Origin: Desulfobacterales bacterium
Lineage (GTDB): Bacteria; Desulfobacterota; Desulfobacteria; Desulfobacterales; CAFBRK01
Length of the DNA stretch: 60,074 nucleotides
NCBI GenBank assembly: GCA_021737185.1
Contig: JAIPEL010000013.1
Location: 1-60,074, forward strand
Reading direction: 5' to 3'
In this document: positions 1 to 8,613 of the stretch, piece after piece
How the letters are laid out: each line of letters starts with the position of its first letter
Position numbering within the stretch: position 1 is the stretch's first letter
Notes under the pieces: generated by a model
Databases searched by the model: none
Told to the model about the DNA's origin: nothing
What the model saw: only the letters and a program-made list of their open reading frames with translations
Position numbers and translations under genes: made by a program

Positions 1-108
1 CTTATGTGAAACTTCATTCGAAGTCGGGGCTTTTGTAGGGCACGACCTCCGTGTCGTGCCGGTCTGAACGGCACGGAGGCCGTTCACTACATCGGCAGAG
101 ACTTCGGG

Positions 109-329
109 GGAAGTTTCACCCCTGATCAAACTGGTCGGCGCGGCCGGCCAGCGGCGGGGCTCGTATGAAACTTCACCACTCTCAGCCCGTCATCCCGGCC
201 ATAGCGACCTGTCCGGCGTAGCCGAAGGCGAAGAGGGAAGCGGAGAGCCGGGATCCAGAAATACCTGGATTCCGGGTCAAGCCCGGAATGACGGATTGGG
301 AAGTCTCACCCTTGATCAAACTGGTCGGC
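109..329. repeat. Imperfect 31-bp direct repeat pair (109-139 and 299-329)
   Basis: Both copies contain GATCAAACTGGTCGGC preceded by GGAAGT.TCACCC, with about two mismatches over 31 bases. A third, weaker echo (ATGAAACTTCAC) occurs near 165-177. The copies bracket the REP-like stem-loop at 188-294, so the pair may be a duplicated flank or part of a larger composite repeat. Confidence 0.6.
188..294. repeat. REP-like double stem-loop
   Basis: CGTCATCCCGGC (188-199) faces GCCGGGATCCAG (247-258). It is followed by a second hairpin whose arms are ATTCCGGG and CCCGGAAT (about 268-290), ending in GACGG. ATTCCCGG/CCGGGAAT palindromes ending in GTCAT or ATGAC are a common intergenic repeat style in proteobacteria. 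The same idea with different bases recurs inside the elements at 9609-9743 and 11935-12069. Confidence 0.55.
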
Positions 330-461
330 TCAGGCCAAAAAATTCCTATAGAATTCCTTCCGGCAAACCCTGAATCCCGCCTCGGCGGGAAACCCCGAAC
401 CCTGAACGCCGCGCCAGAGGCGGGGCTTATATGGAAGTCGGTTCCTTTGCGCTTCGGGTCT

Positions 462-1478
462 TTACCTTCCATCAGGCGCCGTCTCGATTGCCCGGGGTGA
501 AGGGGGCTCTCCGGAAAGCAGGCGCGAAGGCTGTGCTGAGATTTCTTCCAGGAGCCGGTTGAGGTGCTCGCTGCTGAGTCTCAACTCCCGGAGGGTGACG
601 GCAAGCTGCCGTTCGGTTCGGGCCAATCGCTGCTTTCCGTCTTCGGCCAAGTCCGCCCCTTCTTCAAAGAACCGGTCCGCCTTTGCCACCGCCGCCCGGA
701 AATCGGCCAGGGCCTGCCGGAAATCGGTTTTCATCGCCTCGAAGTTTCGGTCCACCGAGGCTGCCGATCGGGCGACTTTAAAGACGGCTCCGTCCGCAGA
801 GCGGGAAAGATCGGCCATGGCCTTTGCAGCGTCTTCTCCGGCAGCCATGATCCGCTGCCAGCCGGGATCGCTGACCAGGGCGTCCGCCGATTGGATGGCC
901 GCACGCAGATCCCCGGACAGCCCTTCGATTTCAGCATCGTCCAGGGCCCGGTTGAATCGGTCGACCGCCCCTCGGGCGCCATCGGCAATGCCGGCAAAGT
1001 CGATGACCTGAAGCTTGTCGATCAGCTCGGAGACGCCTTCCATGAACTGCTTGATGCCGGAGGGTTTGGTGGGGATCACCGGGTGCTCGGTGGGAAAGTC
1101 GATTTTCGGAGACAGGCTCGTCTCCTCTTTTGTTGCCTGGTCGAGCTCGATGAACATCAGGCCGGTGATGCCGACCGACGTGAGCTGGGCCACCCAGTTT
1201 TCTCTGGGTCTGGCGCCGGATTCGATCTTGAGCACCGCCTCGATCAGTTTCCCGTCCGGCGCCACCCCGAGGCTCTCCACGCGCCCGATGGTCACCCCCC
1301 GATACTTTACCGGCGAATCCCGATCGAGGCCCTGCACCGATTCGTCGAAATAGGCGGCATAGTAGTTGCCTTTTTGCAGGTAATGGGACAATCCCAGCCA
1401 GACAACCACCGCGGCCACGACCGTAAAACCGACAATGACGAAGAGTCCCACACTGAATTGTGTCTTGATCGAGGCCAA
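462..1478 (-). CDS. mlaD: MlaD family protein (MCE domain)
   Basis: Periplasmic, inner-membrane-anchored lipid-binding component of an Mla-type phospholipid transporter. The 338-residue protein has one N-terminal transmembrane helix (about residues 8-30) and then an MCE domain (about 38-115) with the typical PVKYRGVTIGRV stretch. A long helical C-terminal half (about 140-320) is rich in Ala, Arg and Glu. E. coli MlaD is much shorter (about 180 residues); a long helical tail is usual in delta-type MCE proteins. It is the last gene of a mlaE-mlaF-mlaD set on this strand but is separated from mlaF by about 300 bp of repeat DNA, so it may be expressed by read-through or separately. Family assignment is firm; the transported lipid is inferred. 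Confidence 0.9.
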   Translation of the reverse strand: MASIKTQFSVGLFVIVGFTVVAAVVVWLGLSHYLQKGNYYAAYFDESVQGLDRDSPVKYRGVTIGRVESLGVAPDGKLIEAVLKIESGARPRENWVAQLTSVGITGLMFIELDQATKEETSLSPKIDFPTEHPVIPTKPSGIKQFMEGVSELIDKLQVIDFAGIADGARGAVDRFNRALDDAEIEGLSGDLRAAIQSADALVSDPGWQRIMAAGEDAAKAMADLSRSADGAVFKVARSAASVDRNFEAMKTDFRQALADFRAAVAKADRFFEEGADLAEDGKQRLARTERQLAVTLRELRLSSEHLNRLLEEISAQPSRLLSGEPPSPRAIETAPDGR

Positions 1479-1567
1479 CTTGTCTACTCCTCTCCAGCAA
1501 ACGTTCGGCCTCAGGCAGCATCAGCAGCCTGAAGGGGGAGCAAAGCACGTATTGAAAAATAAATTCG

Positions 1568-1725
1568 AAGCACGAAATCCGAAATACGAAACAAATCCTA
1601 ATGACCAAAATTCGAATGATCAAAACAACTGCCGCGTTCCAAATATTGCATTCGCTCTTGTTTTGGTCATTCTGTCATTCTGATTTCGAATTTGTTTCGA
1701 ATTTCGATATTCGAATTTCGTGCTT
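1568..1725. repeat. Inverted-repeat element, family B (mlaF-mlaD gap)
   Basis: An AT-rich palindromic element lies in the GC-rich gap between mlaF and mlaD. The outer arms are AAGCACGAAATCCGAAATAC and its degenerate complement ending in TTCGTGCTT. The inner arms are AATGACCAAAA and TTTTGGTCATT. Related sequence recurs at 8665-8780, 45205-45285 and 52154-52375. No transposase frame is present, so it resembles a MITE or large REP-type element. Confidence 0.75.
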
Positions 1726-1776
1726 TGGTTGTTATTGCCAAAACAGCCCATTTTATGGCCTGCCGGTAGCCGGAAG

Positions 1777-2547
1777 TTAGCGGGCAGGCGACTCACTTCT
1801 TGCTTCTCTGCGGAAAAACCGCCGCACATCGGGGTTGTCTGCGCTGTTGCGCAGGGTCCGCGGGTCGCCCTCGGCGATGATGCCCCGGCGCTTCTTGTCG
1901 AGCATCACCGCCCGGTCGGCGACGTTCATGATGCTCCCCAGGTCGTGGGTGACGATGACCATGGTCGCGCCCAGGCTCTGGTTGATGTGCCGAATCAGTT
2001 GATCGATCTCGGCGGAAATGACCGGATCGAGCCCGGAGGTCGGTTCGTCCAGAAACAGGATCTCCGGATTCAGGGCCATGGCCCGGGCCAGCCCGGCCCG
2101 CTTTTTCATGCCGCCGCTGATTTCCGACGGCAGGTGGCCCTCGAACCCGGAAAGCTCCACCATGCAAAGCTTCATGCGGATCAACTGATCCACGGCTTTT
2201 TGGGGCAGCCGGGTGTATTCCATAATCGGCAGCGCCAGATTTTCCGCCAGGGTCATCGACCCGAACAGCGCACTGTTTTGAAACAGGACCCCGATGTTTC
2301 GTAGCGTGCGGCGGAACTGTTTGTCGGTGCATCCATGAATGTCGATGCCCCTGACCTTGACTTGTCCGGAAAACGGCCGGTCGAGGCCCAACATGTGCCG
2401 CATCAGCGTGCTTTTTCCGCAGCCGCTGGCGCCGATGATGACAAAAACCTCCCCCCGGTCGATGGTAAAGGAGACATCCTCTAAGATGGTGTCATCCCCG
2501 TAGCGGGCCACCAGGCGGTCGACTTGGATGATCGGATCGGGGGTCAC
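1777..2547 (-). CDS. mlaF: ABC transporter ATP-binding protein MlaF
   Basis: Cytoplasmic ATPase that powers the Mla lipid transporter. The 256 residues carry Walker A GASGCGKST (39-47), the Q-loop Gln at 90, the ABC signature ISGGMKKR (143-150), Walker B ILFLDEP (163-169) and a switch His in VTHD. ISGGM.KR and the length are typical of MlaF rather than of importers. The start is three bases after the mlaE stop codon, so translation is probably coupled to mlaE. The downstream partner mlaD lies beyond a repeat-filled gap. Confidence 0.95.
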   Translation of the reverse strand: MTPDPIIQVDRLVARYGDDTILEDVSFTIDRGEVFVIIGASGCGKSTLMRHMLGLDRPFSGQVKVRGIDIHGCTDKQFRRTLRNIGVLFQNSALFGSMTLAENLALPIMEYTRLPQKAVDQLIRMKLCMVELSGFEGHLPSEISGGMKKRAGLARAMALNPEILFLDEPTSGLDPVISAEIDQLIRHINQSLGATMVIVTHDLGSIMNVADRAVMLDKKRRGIIAEGDPRTLRNSADNPDVRRFFRREARSESPAR

Positions 2548-2550
2548 TTT

Positions 2551-3723
2551 TTACCAGTAGCTCCGGATGACGGCGAAAACGGAATCGAAAAGAATGATTA
2601 GAAAGATGGCGCTGACCACCGCCGAGGTGGCGGCATTGCCCACCCCTGCGGCGCCCCCCCGGGTTTGAAAACCGCGCAGGCAGCCGACCCAGGAAACCAG
2701 TGCGGCAAAGACCACGCTCTTCATCAGGCCCCACATGACCTCGAACAGGGTCAGGGTTTTCATGGTCTGGGAGATGTAAGAGTGGGGCGTAAGATCGAGC
2801 ATGGTCACCCCCACCACCAACCCCCCGGCGATGGCGAAAAGATCCGAAAACAGCGTCAGTAGGGGGACGACGATCATGGCCGCCACGATTCTCGGGGCTG
2901 CCAGAAACAGCGTGGGCCGGAACCCCATGATGAACAGGGCGTCGATTTCCTCCGAGATCCGCATAGAGCCGAGCTCTGCGGCAAACGCGGATCCGGAGCG
3001 CCCGGCGACGATAATGGCGGTCATGATCGGTCCCAACTCGCTGACCATGGCCAGGGCCACCAGGGATGCCACGTAGATGCTGGCACCGAACTGCTCTAGC
3101 TGCAGGGCCGAGGTAAAGGCCATCACCAGACCCAGCAGAAAACTGATCAGCCCCACGATGGGCAGGGCGTCCACGCCGGTTTTTTCCATCTGGGCCAGGG
3201 TGTCTCCCCAGCGAAGCGACCGGGGGCGGACCAGCACGGTGAGCAGGGCGAGCACCGCAGACCCGAGAAAGGAGATCATATACCGGGTGTTGAAAAACTG
3301 GCCCAGTGCGGCCCGGCCGAGGCGAATTACGATGTTCGGCCGTTCTTTTTCCGGAAGCGGCCGGCAGACGTTCTCATCGTCGAAATGGACGAGGGACAGG
3401 ATTCGCCCCACGTTTTCCGGAACCTGGATCAGGGAAAAACCGCGCCCGTCGGCCTCCGCCTGTTGGCGAAGCTCTGAAATCAGCAGCGCACCGAAATCGT
3501 CGAGATGGCTGACCCGCCCCAGGTCGATCACCACCGCCCCGTCGGTTTTCGAGCCGACGGCGTTTAAAAGATCCGTGCGCAGGCCAGGAGCCGTGCTCAC
3601 GTCTATTTTTCCTGCCAGCTCGATCCGGAGATCCCCGAATTCGGACGGAGGGAGCTCATAGGTGGCTCGGCCGCTTGAGTCCCTGTCGGCCGAGCCATTG
3701 GCCGCATCCCCGGGCGAGGTCAT
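2551..3723 (-). CDS. mlaE: MlaE family lipid ABC transporter permease with fused STAS domain
   Basis: Inner-membrane permease of the Mla phospholipid transporter. The first ~125 of 390 residues form a STAS domain (the role of the separate MlaB protein in E. coli). Residues about 135-390 form the MlaE/DUF140 permease with five or six hydrophobic helices and the conserved MVSELGPIMTAIIVAGRSGSAFAAE stretch, split here only by normal variation. In the STAS domain the usual phosphorylatable Ser (DSSG) is Asp (LDDFG), so regulation by STAS phosphorylation is unlikely. The start codon overlaps the stop of the upstream 71-residue gene as ATGA. Fused STAS-MlaE proteins of this length are common in Desulfobacterota. 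Confidence 0.93.
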   Translation of the reverse strand: MTSPGDAANGSADRDSSGRATYELPPSEFGDLRIELAGKIDVSTAPGLRTDLLNAVGSKTDGAVVIDLGRVSHLDDFGALLISELRQQAEADGRGFSLIQVPENVGRILSLVHFDDENVCRPLPEKERPNIVIRLGRAALGQFFNTRYMISFLGSAVLALLTVLVRPRSLRWGDTLAQMEKTGVDALPIVGLISFLLGLVMAFTSALQLEQFGASIYVASLVALAMVSELGPIMTAIIVAGRSGSAFAAELGSMRISEEIDALFIMGFRPTLFLAAPRIVAAMIVVPLLTLFSDLFAIAGGLVVGVTMLDLTPHSYISQTMKTLTLFEVMWGLMKSVVFAALVSWVGCLRGFQTRGGAAGVGNAATSAVVSAIFLIILFDSVFAVIRSYW

Positions 3724-3935
3724 TTATGCCAGCCCTCGAAGCGCAGGGCGTAATCTTCTAAGGCGGAAAACGTTCGGGTCGACGAGATGCTGGTGGCCAG
3801 CACCCTCTGGACGTGGTCGATCAGTTTGCAGGTCTCGACGCAGTCGGGAATGTCCGACCTATCGGGGCAGTCCCGGCAGGGGCTTTTGACGAGGGTGCCG
3901 ATGTCGAAGTCGAATCTGTTGCGGTAAACGGTCAT
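3720..3935 (-). CDS. Small Cys-rich protein preceding mlaE, function unknown
   Basis: A 71-residue soluble protein of unknown function. Four cysteines cluster as C20-R-D-C23 and C32-x3-C36, a spacing that could bind zinc or an iron-sulfur cluster. The rest is helical. No signal peptide is seen. Its TGA overlaps the mlaE ATG (ATGA), so it is the first gene of the mlaE-mlaF-mlaD transcription unit and probably translationally coupled to it. The coupling and clean codon use argue that it is real. No named family was recognised. Confidence 0.65.
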   Translation of the reverse strand: MTVYRNRFDFDIGTLVKSPCRDCPDRSDIPDCVETCKLIDHVQRVLATSISSTRTFSALEDYALRFEGWHK

Positions 3936-4035
3936 CGGTCAGGTCCGAATTATACTGAGTAAAGATCCATTTAATTTATCACATTTACCTCGGGAGCAAC
4001 AATGAAAATCCTCATCAGATCGCTTTGCCGTTTCA

Positions 4036-6234
4036 TCAAGGGGTCCCGCAGTGGTGCTGGCGGGCCAGAAACTTTCCGTATTCGACCATTTTGGAAACCG
4101 CCTTTACGGCCCGCTCCGGGGTGGGATAAAAAAGGCCTTTGTAGCGTTTGTTTTCCACCGGTGTGACGGTGCGGTCCTGGGCTTCGGTGAGCAGACTCAC
4201 CCCGTATACGGGTTTTTGATATCGTTCCATGAGATCGGCAATGTGGGCAATGTACTTGCGTTCGAAGGCGTCGAACATCTGCCGGGCGGACGCCAGCGCC
4301 TCTTCGCTATAAGATGGATCCGCTTCACTGACCGAGTCGACCAGGCGCCGAAGCAAAATACGCCGGCCGACGATCCCCAGATTGATCACCGCATCGCAGC
4401 CGTCCCACCGGAGCAGTTCCTCGATGGCCACCATCGGGATCGTGTCGTCTTTTTCTCCGACAATGTCCACGGGGTTGGCCCGGCTCCAATAGGCAGGCAA
4501 AATCCCGTCCAGCCGCGAGACGATGCTTTCGGCAAGCTGCGGTACCGCAAGGCCGTATTGGGCGCAGAGATCGGCGGTCACCACCCCCCATCCGCCGCCG
4601 AGGGTCATGATGGCCACCCGATTTCCTTCAGGGATCGGAACCGAAGAAAAGGCCGCAGACAGATCGAGCAGGTCCATGGGGTGCTCTACCTGGACGATGC
4701 CGGCCTGGCGGCAGACCGCATCGAATACCCGCACGTCCGAGGCCATGGCGCCGGTGTGGCTTGCCGCGGCCTCGTGTCCCGCGCTGCTTCGCCCTCCCTT
4801 GAGCAGAATGATCGGCTTGCTGCGTCCGACCCGGCACGCGCTGTTGAAAAATCGCCGGCCGTCTTTGACGCTTTCCACGTAAAGCATGATCGTCTCGGTG
4901 ACGGAATCCTTTTCGAATCCTTCCAGAAAGTCTTCCACGGTGACCATGGCCTCGTTGCCGGAGCCGCAAAATCCCCGTATTCCAATCCCTTGCTGCTCGG
5001 CAAAGGCCAGAAGCTGGGTGCCCATGTTGCCAGACTGGGCCACCACGGCCGTAGCGCCGGGCTGAGGCCGGACGTGGCTGCCGGTGCAGTACAGGTGGAT
5101 GTGGGGATTGCAGATGCCCATGGTGTTCGGCCCGATAATGAGGATGCCGGCTTTCCGGGCCGATTCCACCAGCCTGGATTCGAGACGCTTCCCCTCTTGT
5201 CCGGTTTCCCCGAAGCCGGAGGAGACCAGCAGCATGTTTCGAATTTTCTTGGCGGCGAATTCCTCGATCAATCCGGAAACGGCGGCAGCGGGCACGGTGA
5301 CCACCGCCAGGTCCACCGCACCGGCAATCTCCCCGACGTTCTTGTAGACCGGTCTTCCGGCGATGGTTCCCCCTTTTTGATTGACGAGGTAGATATCACC
5401 GGCAAAACCGCCGCTTACTGTCAGGGTAAACAGCATGTGCCCCCATTTGCCGATCTGTCCGGAAGCGCCGACAAATGCGATCGATTTCGGGTGGAAAAAG
5501 TCCCCCAGGAGGTTTGCCGCCACCTGGGGCATGGGCGGCGGCGCAGCCGTTTTTTCGCCTGCGACCACCAGGGCGTCTGCAACGTGCGGTTCTCCCGCGG
5601 GCGATATGATGATCGGGTTGATGTCAACTTCGGCAACCTCCGCACATTCGACGCCGATGCGGGACAGGCCCAGCAGAATCTGGCGGATTCGGGCACGATC
5701 GGCAGGCGCCTCGCCCCGGAAAGAACCCAGCAAAGGGGCCGCAGACAGTTCGTCGAGCATCTCCTCGGCGTCCGGTTCGGACAGCGGGGCAAGACGCATG
5801 CTCACGTCTGAAAAGACTTCGGTGAAGATGCCGCCGGCACCGACCATCACTACCGCTCCGAACTGCGGATCGCGAAACAGGCCCGCCAGCAGTTCACGCC
5901 GTCCTGCCAGCATCGGCTGAACCAAAAACCCCTCCAGGGCATCGCCGGCGTTGTTTCGAATCTGCCCGCAGGCAGCCGCCACGCTGCTGCTGTCCGCAAG
6001 ATTGAGACATACCAGGCCGGCTTCTGTCTTGTGGAGCAGGTCCGCCCCGAGCCCCTTGACAACGACCGGATATCCGATATCGTCCGCCGCCCGGACGGCG
6101 GCATTTTCGTCGGCGGCCACCGCCTCTTTGGGAACGGGGATGCCGTAAGCGGCCAGCAGTTTCTTTGATTCGTGCTCGGTCAGGGCCCGGTTCCTTCTCT
6201 GCCGGGCCCTTTTTATCAGTTCTTCGACGTCCAT
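4036..6234 (-). CDS. Fused ADP-forming acetyl/acyl-CoA synthetase
   Basis: Reversible ADP-forming acyl-CoA synthetase (acyl-CoA + ADP + Pi to acid + CoA + ATP), cytoplasmic. In 732 residues the order is beta then alpha. An ATP-grasp domain (about 8-222) carries the conserved LLHKTEAGLV histidine. A CoA-binding Rossmann domain (about 245-340, FVGASGQIGKWG) and a succinyl-CoA-ligase-like domain follow, with the catalytic SHTGAMA histidine. There is no GNAT acetyltransferase domain, so it is an enzyme of this family rather than a Pat-type protein acetylase. A good ribosome-binding site (AAGGAGTATCC) precedes the ATG. The substrate (acetate or a branched or aromatic acid) cannot be told from sequence. 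It follows the cyclase-like gene by about 100 bp. Confidence 0.88.
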   Translation of the reverse strand: MDVEELIKRARQRRNRALTEHESKKLLAAYGIPVPKEAVAADENAAVRAADDIGYPVVVKGLGADLLHKTEAGLVCLNLADSSSVAAACGQIRNNAGDALEGFLVQPMLAGRRELLAGLFRDPQFGAVVMVGAGGIFTEVFSDVSMRLAPLSEPDAEEMLDELSAAPLLGSFRGEAPADRARIRQILLGLSRIGVECAEVAEVDINPIIISPAGEPHVADALVVAGEKTAAPPPMPQVAANLLGDFFHPKSIAFVGASGQIGKWGHMLFTLTVSGGFAGDIYLVNQKGGTIAGRPVYKNVGEIAGAVDLAVVTVPAAAVSGLIEEFAAKKIRNMLLVSSGFGETGQEGKRLESRLVESARKAGILIIGPNTMGICNPHIHLYCTGSHVRPQPGATAVVAQSGNMGTQLLAFAEQQGIGIRGFCGSGNEAMVTVEDFLEGFEKDSVTETIMLYVESVKDGRRFFNSACRVGRSKPIILLKGGRSSAGHEAAASHTGAMASDVRVFDAVCRQAGIVQVEHPMDLLDLSAAFSSVPIPEGNRVAIMTLGGGWGVVTADLCAQYGLAVPQLAESIVSRLDGILPAYWSRANPVDIVGEKDDTIPMVAIEELLRWDGCDAVINLGIVGRRILLRRLVDSVSEADPSYSEEALASARQMFDAFERKYIAHIADLMERYQKPVYGVSLLTEAQDRTVTPVENKRYKGLFYPTPERAVKAVSKMVEYGKFLARQHHCGTP

Positions 6235-6287
6235 GGATACTCCTTCGGCAAAACCTTCGCGGGACGACGCCCGCGGAATTTGGATTG

Positions 6288-6340
6288 AAAAGCGTTTCTA
6301 CCTCCCGATTCAACCATTCAACCAATCAACCCATTATACT
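6288..6340. repeat. Short degenerate AACCAATC-type tandem repeat
   Basis: Between two minus-strand genes, bases read ATTCAACCATTCAACCAATC-like heptamer units. The same simple repeat, in the opposite sense (TTGATTGG units), is more extended at 31411-31482. No coding or regulatory role is evident. Confidence 0.4.
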
Positions 6341-8613
6341 TCTTTTGCACCCAGCACCTGTTCGGCTTTTTCATACAGACGGGGGTGGGTGCAGACTTCG
6401 TAGTAATGATCGGTGGTTTTTCCGATCACCTGCAGGGTGTCCGGGGCCACGCGAAACACCGGCGCTTCCCGGATGACGATGGTCTGATAGCGGCCGCTGA
6501 CAAGCGGCAGCCGCCCGGCAAAGAACCGGTGGCCGGCATCCGGCGCTTCGGCGGCGGCTGAAAATCGCAGGGGTACGAGGTTGATCTCCGCGGAAAGCTT
6601 GGAAAACCCGCCGGCGTTGAGCTCGATGCCGTTGACATTGTAGCGTAAAAGCAGGTCGTCTGCGGTCTGGGCCCTTTCTTTTTCAGACACGGTCTGAAAA
6701 ACGTAGAGGTGAAACGGCAGGTTTCGCTTCTCGATGAGTTTGCGAAGGGACTTGTCGCAACCCGAGAGCCGGTCTGCGCGGTTGATGGCCGGGGAAATCA
6801 TGATTCGACTCGATCCGTCGAAGAGAAATGCCGGCGTGCTCTCGCTGTAACAGATGCCGATGCCCAGTTCCAGGGTCGGCAGGCGGTGCTTGCGGCTCTT
6901 GATATTGCTCTGGGCAACGATCTGCAGAATCCGGATGGCCAGCCCGCAGGCGCGCCCCACGCTGTACCACCCCTCCGGCGTGTCCTTTTGCTCGAAAATG
7001 GATAGAATCAGAGCGTCGCCTTCGATGAATTCCTTTGTGGCATCGTAGTCGAACTGAACCTCGGTGATCGGATCGAACAGGTTGATGCTGAAAAAAGAGG
7101 CCGGATTGAGCTGCTCGGACCTCATTCGGTAAGTCAGATCGGTCGAACCGCGGACATCGGCCTTGATGATGACATGGCTGATGATCGGTTGTTCTTCTTT
7201 GACCTGCTCGTCGGGAAGCAGGAAATCGTAGAGAGTTCGATTTTCCCGGGACAGCAACAGAGCCCGTTCGTCCAGGTCGAGGTTGGCGGCGTCCATGCCC
7301 GCTTTGATCAGGCGGTAGTGGGTTAGATCCCGATGATACCGGGAAAGCGCCCGGAGGAACACCAGCAGCCGTTCCCTTACTTTCGCCTTTGGCAGAGAAC
7401 GGATATGCCGGATTGCCTTGTTCAGGGAGGAGACGGACAGCGGGCGGTCGTAAAATCCCCTGAGCCGGTTGAGCTGGGCTGTAATTTTTTTCCGGGTGGA
7501 CGGTTCGACCAGGAAGCGCAGCACCTGCTGGGAAGACAGCGGCGGGCAGAACTCCTCCACCAGGGATTGCACCTCGAAGCCTGCGGCAACCCGGTTTAAA
7601 AGCCCGGCCCGGTGGAAGCTGCGATAGATCGAACGGATCATCCTGCGTTGCGTCCGACGCCGCCTGCAAAGGCGTCGGCGCTCTTCCCGGCCCGGCTTTC
7701 CTGCCGGAAGACGGCTGACCTGCAGCTCGGTTTTAGCGTCATCGAAAAGGATGTCGACATTTTCGGGCACCAGCCATATGCGGGAAAGTGAAGCTGCCGG
7801 GTCCGGGTCGCCGTTTTCCTTGTTGATTTCCAGGATACCGGGCAGATCCGTCTTCTGAAGAAATTCGTCTACCAGTGTCATCAGGCGTTCATAGCTGTCT
7901 GAATCCTCGAACCGGTATCCCAGCAACACATAGGTGTGCAGCAGGAGTCTGTCATCGTCCGTGTTCTGGGCATATACCAGGGGATTGCAAAAAAAATCCG
8001 CCGGCAGCAGTGCATCGCCGCCGAAATTGGCTTCCCGAAGCTCGTTGACCTCTTTTCCCTCCTCGGCGGCCAGGTCGAACAGCACGGCGGCAGCGTCCCT
8101 GATCAAATCTCCGCAGTGCAGCCGAACCCAGCTCAATTTTTCTTTGATGGCGACGCAGGCCGCCAGATCCTGCCGGTGGGAAAGCTCGTAGCTTCGAAGC
8201 TCTTTTTCGAGTCTTTCGATGGTTTTCTCGTATTGGGTTTCAACGGCGGTTTTGATGAGTTTGGCGATGGCGATCTGGCATAGGTAGTCGATTTGAATTT
8301 CCTGTTTCGACTTTGCCTTGTGCACGGCTGCCGCCATCACTCGCCGGCATTGATCCTTGAACGCTTCCCGGATCGGTTTCCATTTTCCCGCCTCCTCGGT
8401 TTGAAGCAGCGCCTGGACGCCGGAATGGCGGACCATCAGGCAGAAGGCGGCGCGCTCGGAAGTCCGGCGCAGTTGAGGGCTCAGATGGACGTCAAAATGG
8501 ATGTTGTCGACCCCCAGGACGAGCCGGTTCAGTGAAAACTCAGGCCTGTAATCGCAGATTGGAAGATCCGAAAGGCTTGTTTGGCGGGACAGAAAATTGC
8601 TTATGACGCTCAT
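6334..8613 (-). CDS. Class III nucleotidyl cyclase-like protein
   Basis: Likely adenylate/guanylate cyclase of the class III fold, C-terminal in a 759-residue protein. The cyclase region (about 477-650) shows the metal Asp in ADVRGST (D486), the second metal Asp in EGDALI (D533), and the NRADR motif (N611, R615) matching the transition-state Asn/Arg of the N.AaR signature. The first ~470 residues are helical and charged and match no domain I can name; no membrane segment was seen. I chose the ATG at 8613 (protein begins MSVISNFL). The frame stays open to 8847, but the extra 78 residues translate the repeat at 8665-8780. The product (cAMP or cGMP) is not predictable from what is visible. Confidence 0.65.
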   Translation of the reverse strand: MSVISNFLSRQTSLSDLPICDYRPEFSLNRLVLGVDNIHFDVHLSPQLRRTSERAAFCLMVRHSGVQALLQTEEAGKWKPIREAFKDQCRRVMAAAVHKAKSKQEIQIDYLCQIAIAKLIKTAVETQYEKTIERLEKELRSYELSHRQDLAACVAIKEKLSWVRLHCGDLIRDAAAVLFDLAAEEGKEVNELREANFGGDALLPADFFCNPLVYAQNTDDDRLLLHTYVLLGYRFEDSDSYERLMTLVDEFLQKTDLPGILEINKENGDPDPAASLSRIWLVPENVDILFDDAKTELQVSRLPAGKPGREERRRLCRRRRTQRRMIRSIYRSFHRAGLLNRVAAGFEVQSLVEEFCPPLSSQQVLRFLVEPSTRKKITAQLNRLRGFYDRPLSVSSLNKAIRHIRSLPKAKVRERLLVFLRALSRYHRDLTHYRLIKAGMDAANLDLDERALLLSRENRTLYDFLLPDEQVKEEQPIISHVIIKADVRGSTDLTYRMRSEQLNPASFFSINLFDPITEVQFDYDATKEFIEGDALILSIFEQKDTPEGWYSVGRACGLAIRILQIVAQSNIKSRKHRLPTLELGIGICYSESTPAFLFDGSSRIMISPAINRADRLSGCDKSLRKLIEKRNLPFHLYVFQTVSEKERAQTADDLLLRYNVNGIELNAGGFSKLSAEINLVPLRFSAAAEAPDAGHRFFAGRLPLVSGRYQTIVIREAPVFRVAPDTLQVIGKTTDHYYEVCTHPRLYEKAEQVLGAKEV

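Larger units (their letters stand above)
1..461. other. Intergenic region with repeats, no gene
   Basis: No convincing coding region is visible. Short frames here lack a plausible ribosome-binding site and fall on repeats. The stretch has a GC-rich hairpin near 39-61 (arms around GGCACGAC/GTCGTGCC), a REP-like double stem-loop at 188-294 and a direct repeat at 109-139/299-329. It lies downstream of the mlaD stop codon, so it may hold transcript-end structures, but no T-tract terminator was recognised. Confidence 0.6.

Noticed and set aside
4051..5811. 586-codon frame antisense to the ADP-forming synthetase
   Set aside because: It overlaps almost the whole of a clear enzyme gene, and its composition is typical of a reverse-complement reading of GC-rich code.
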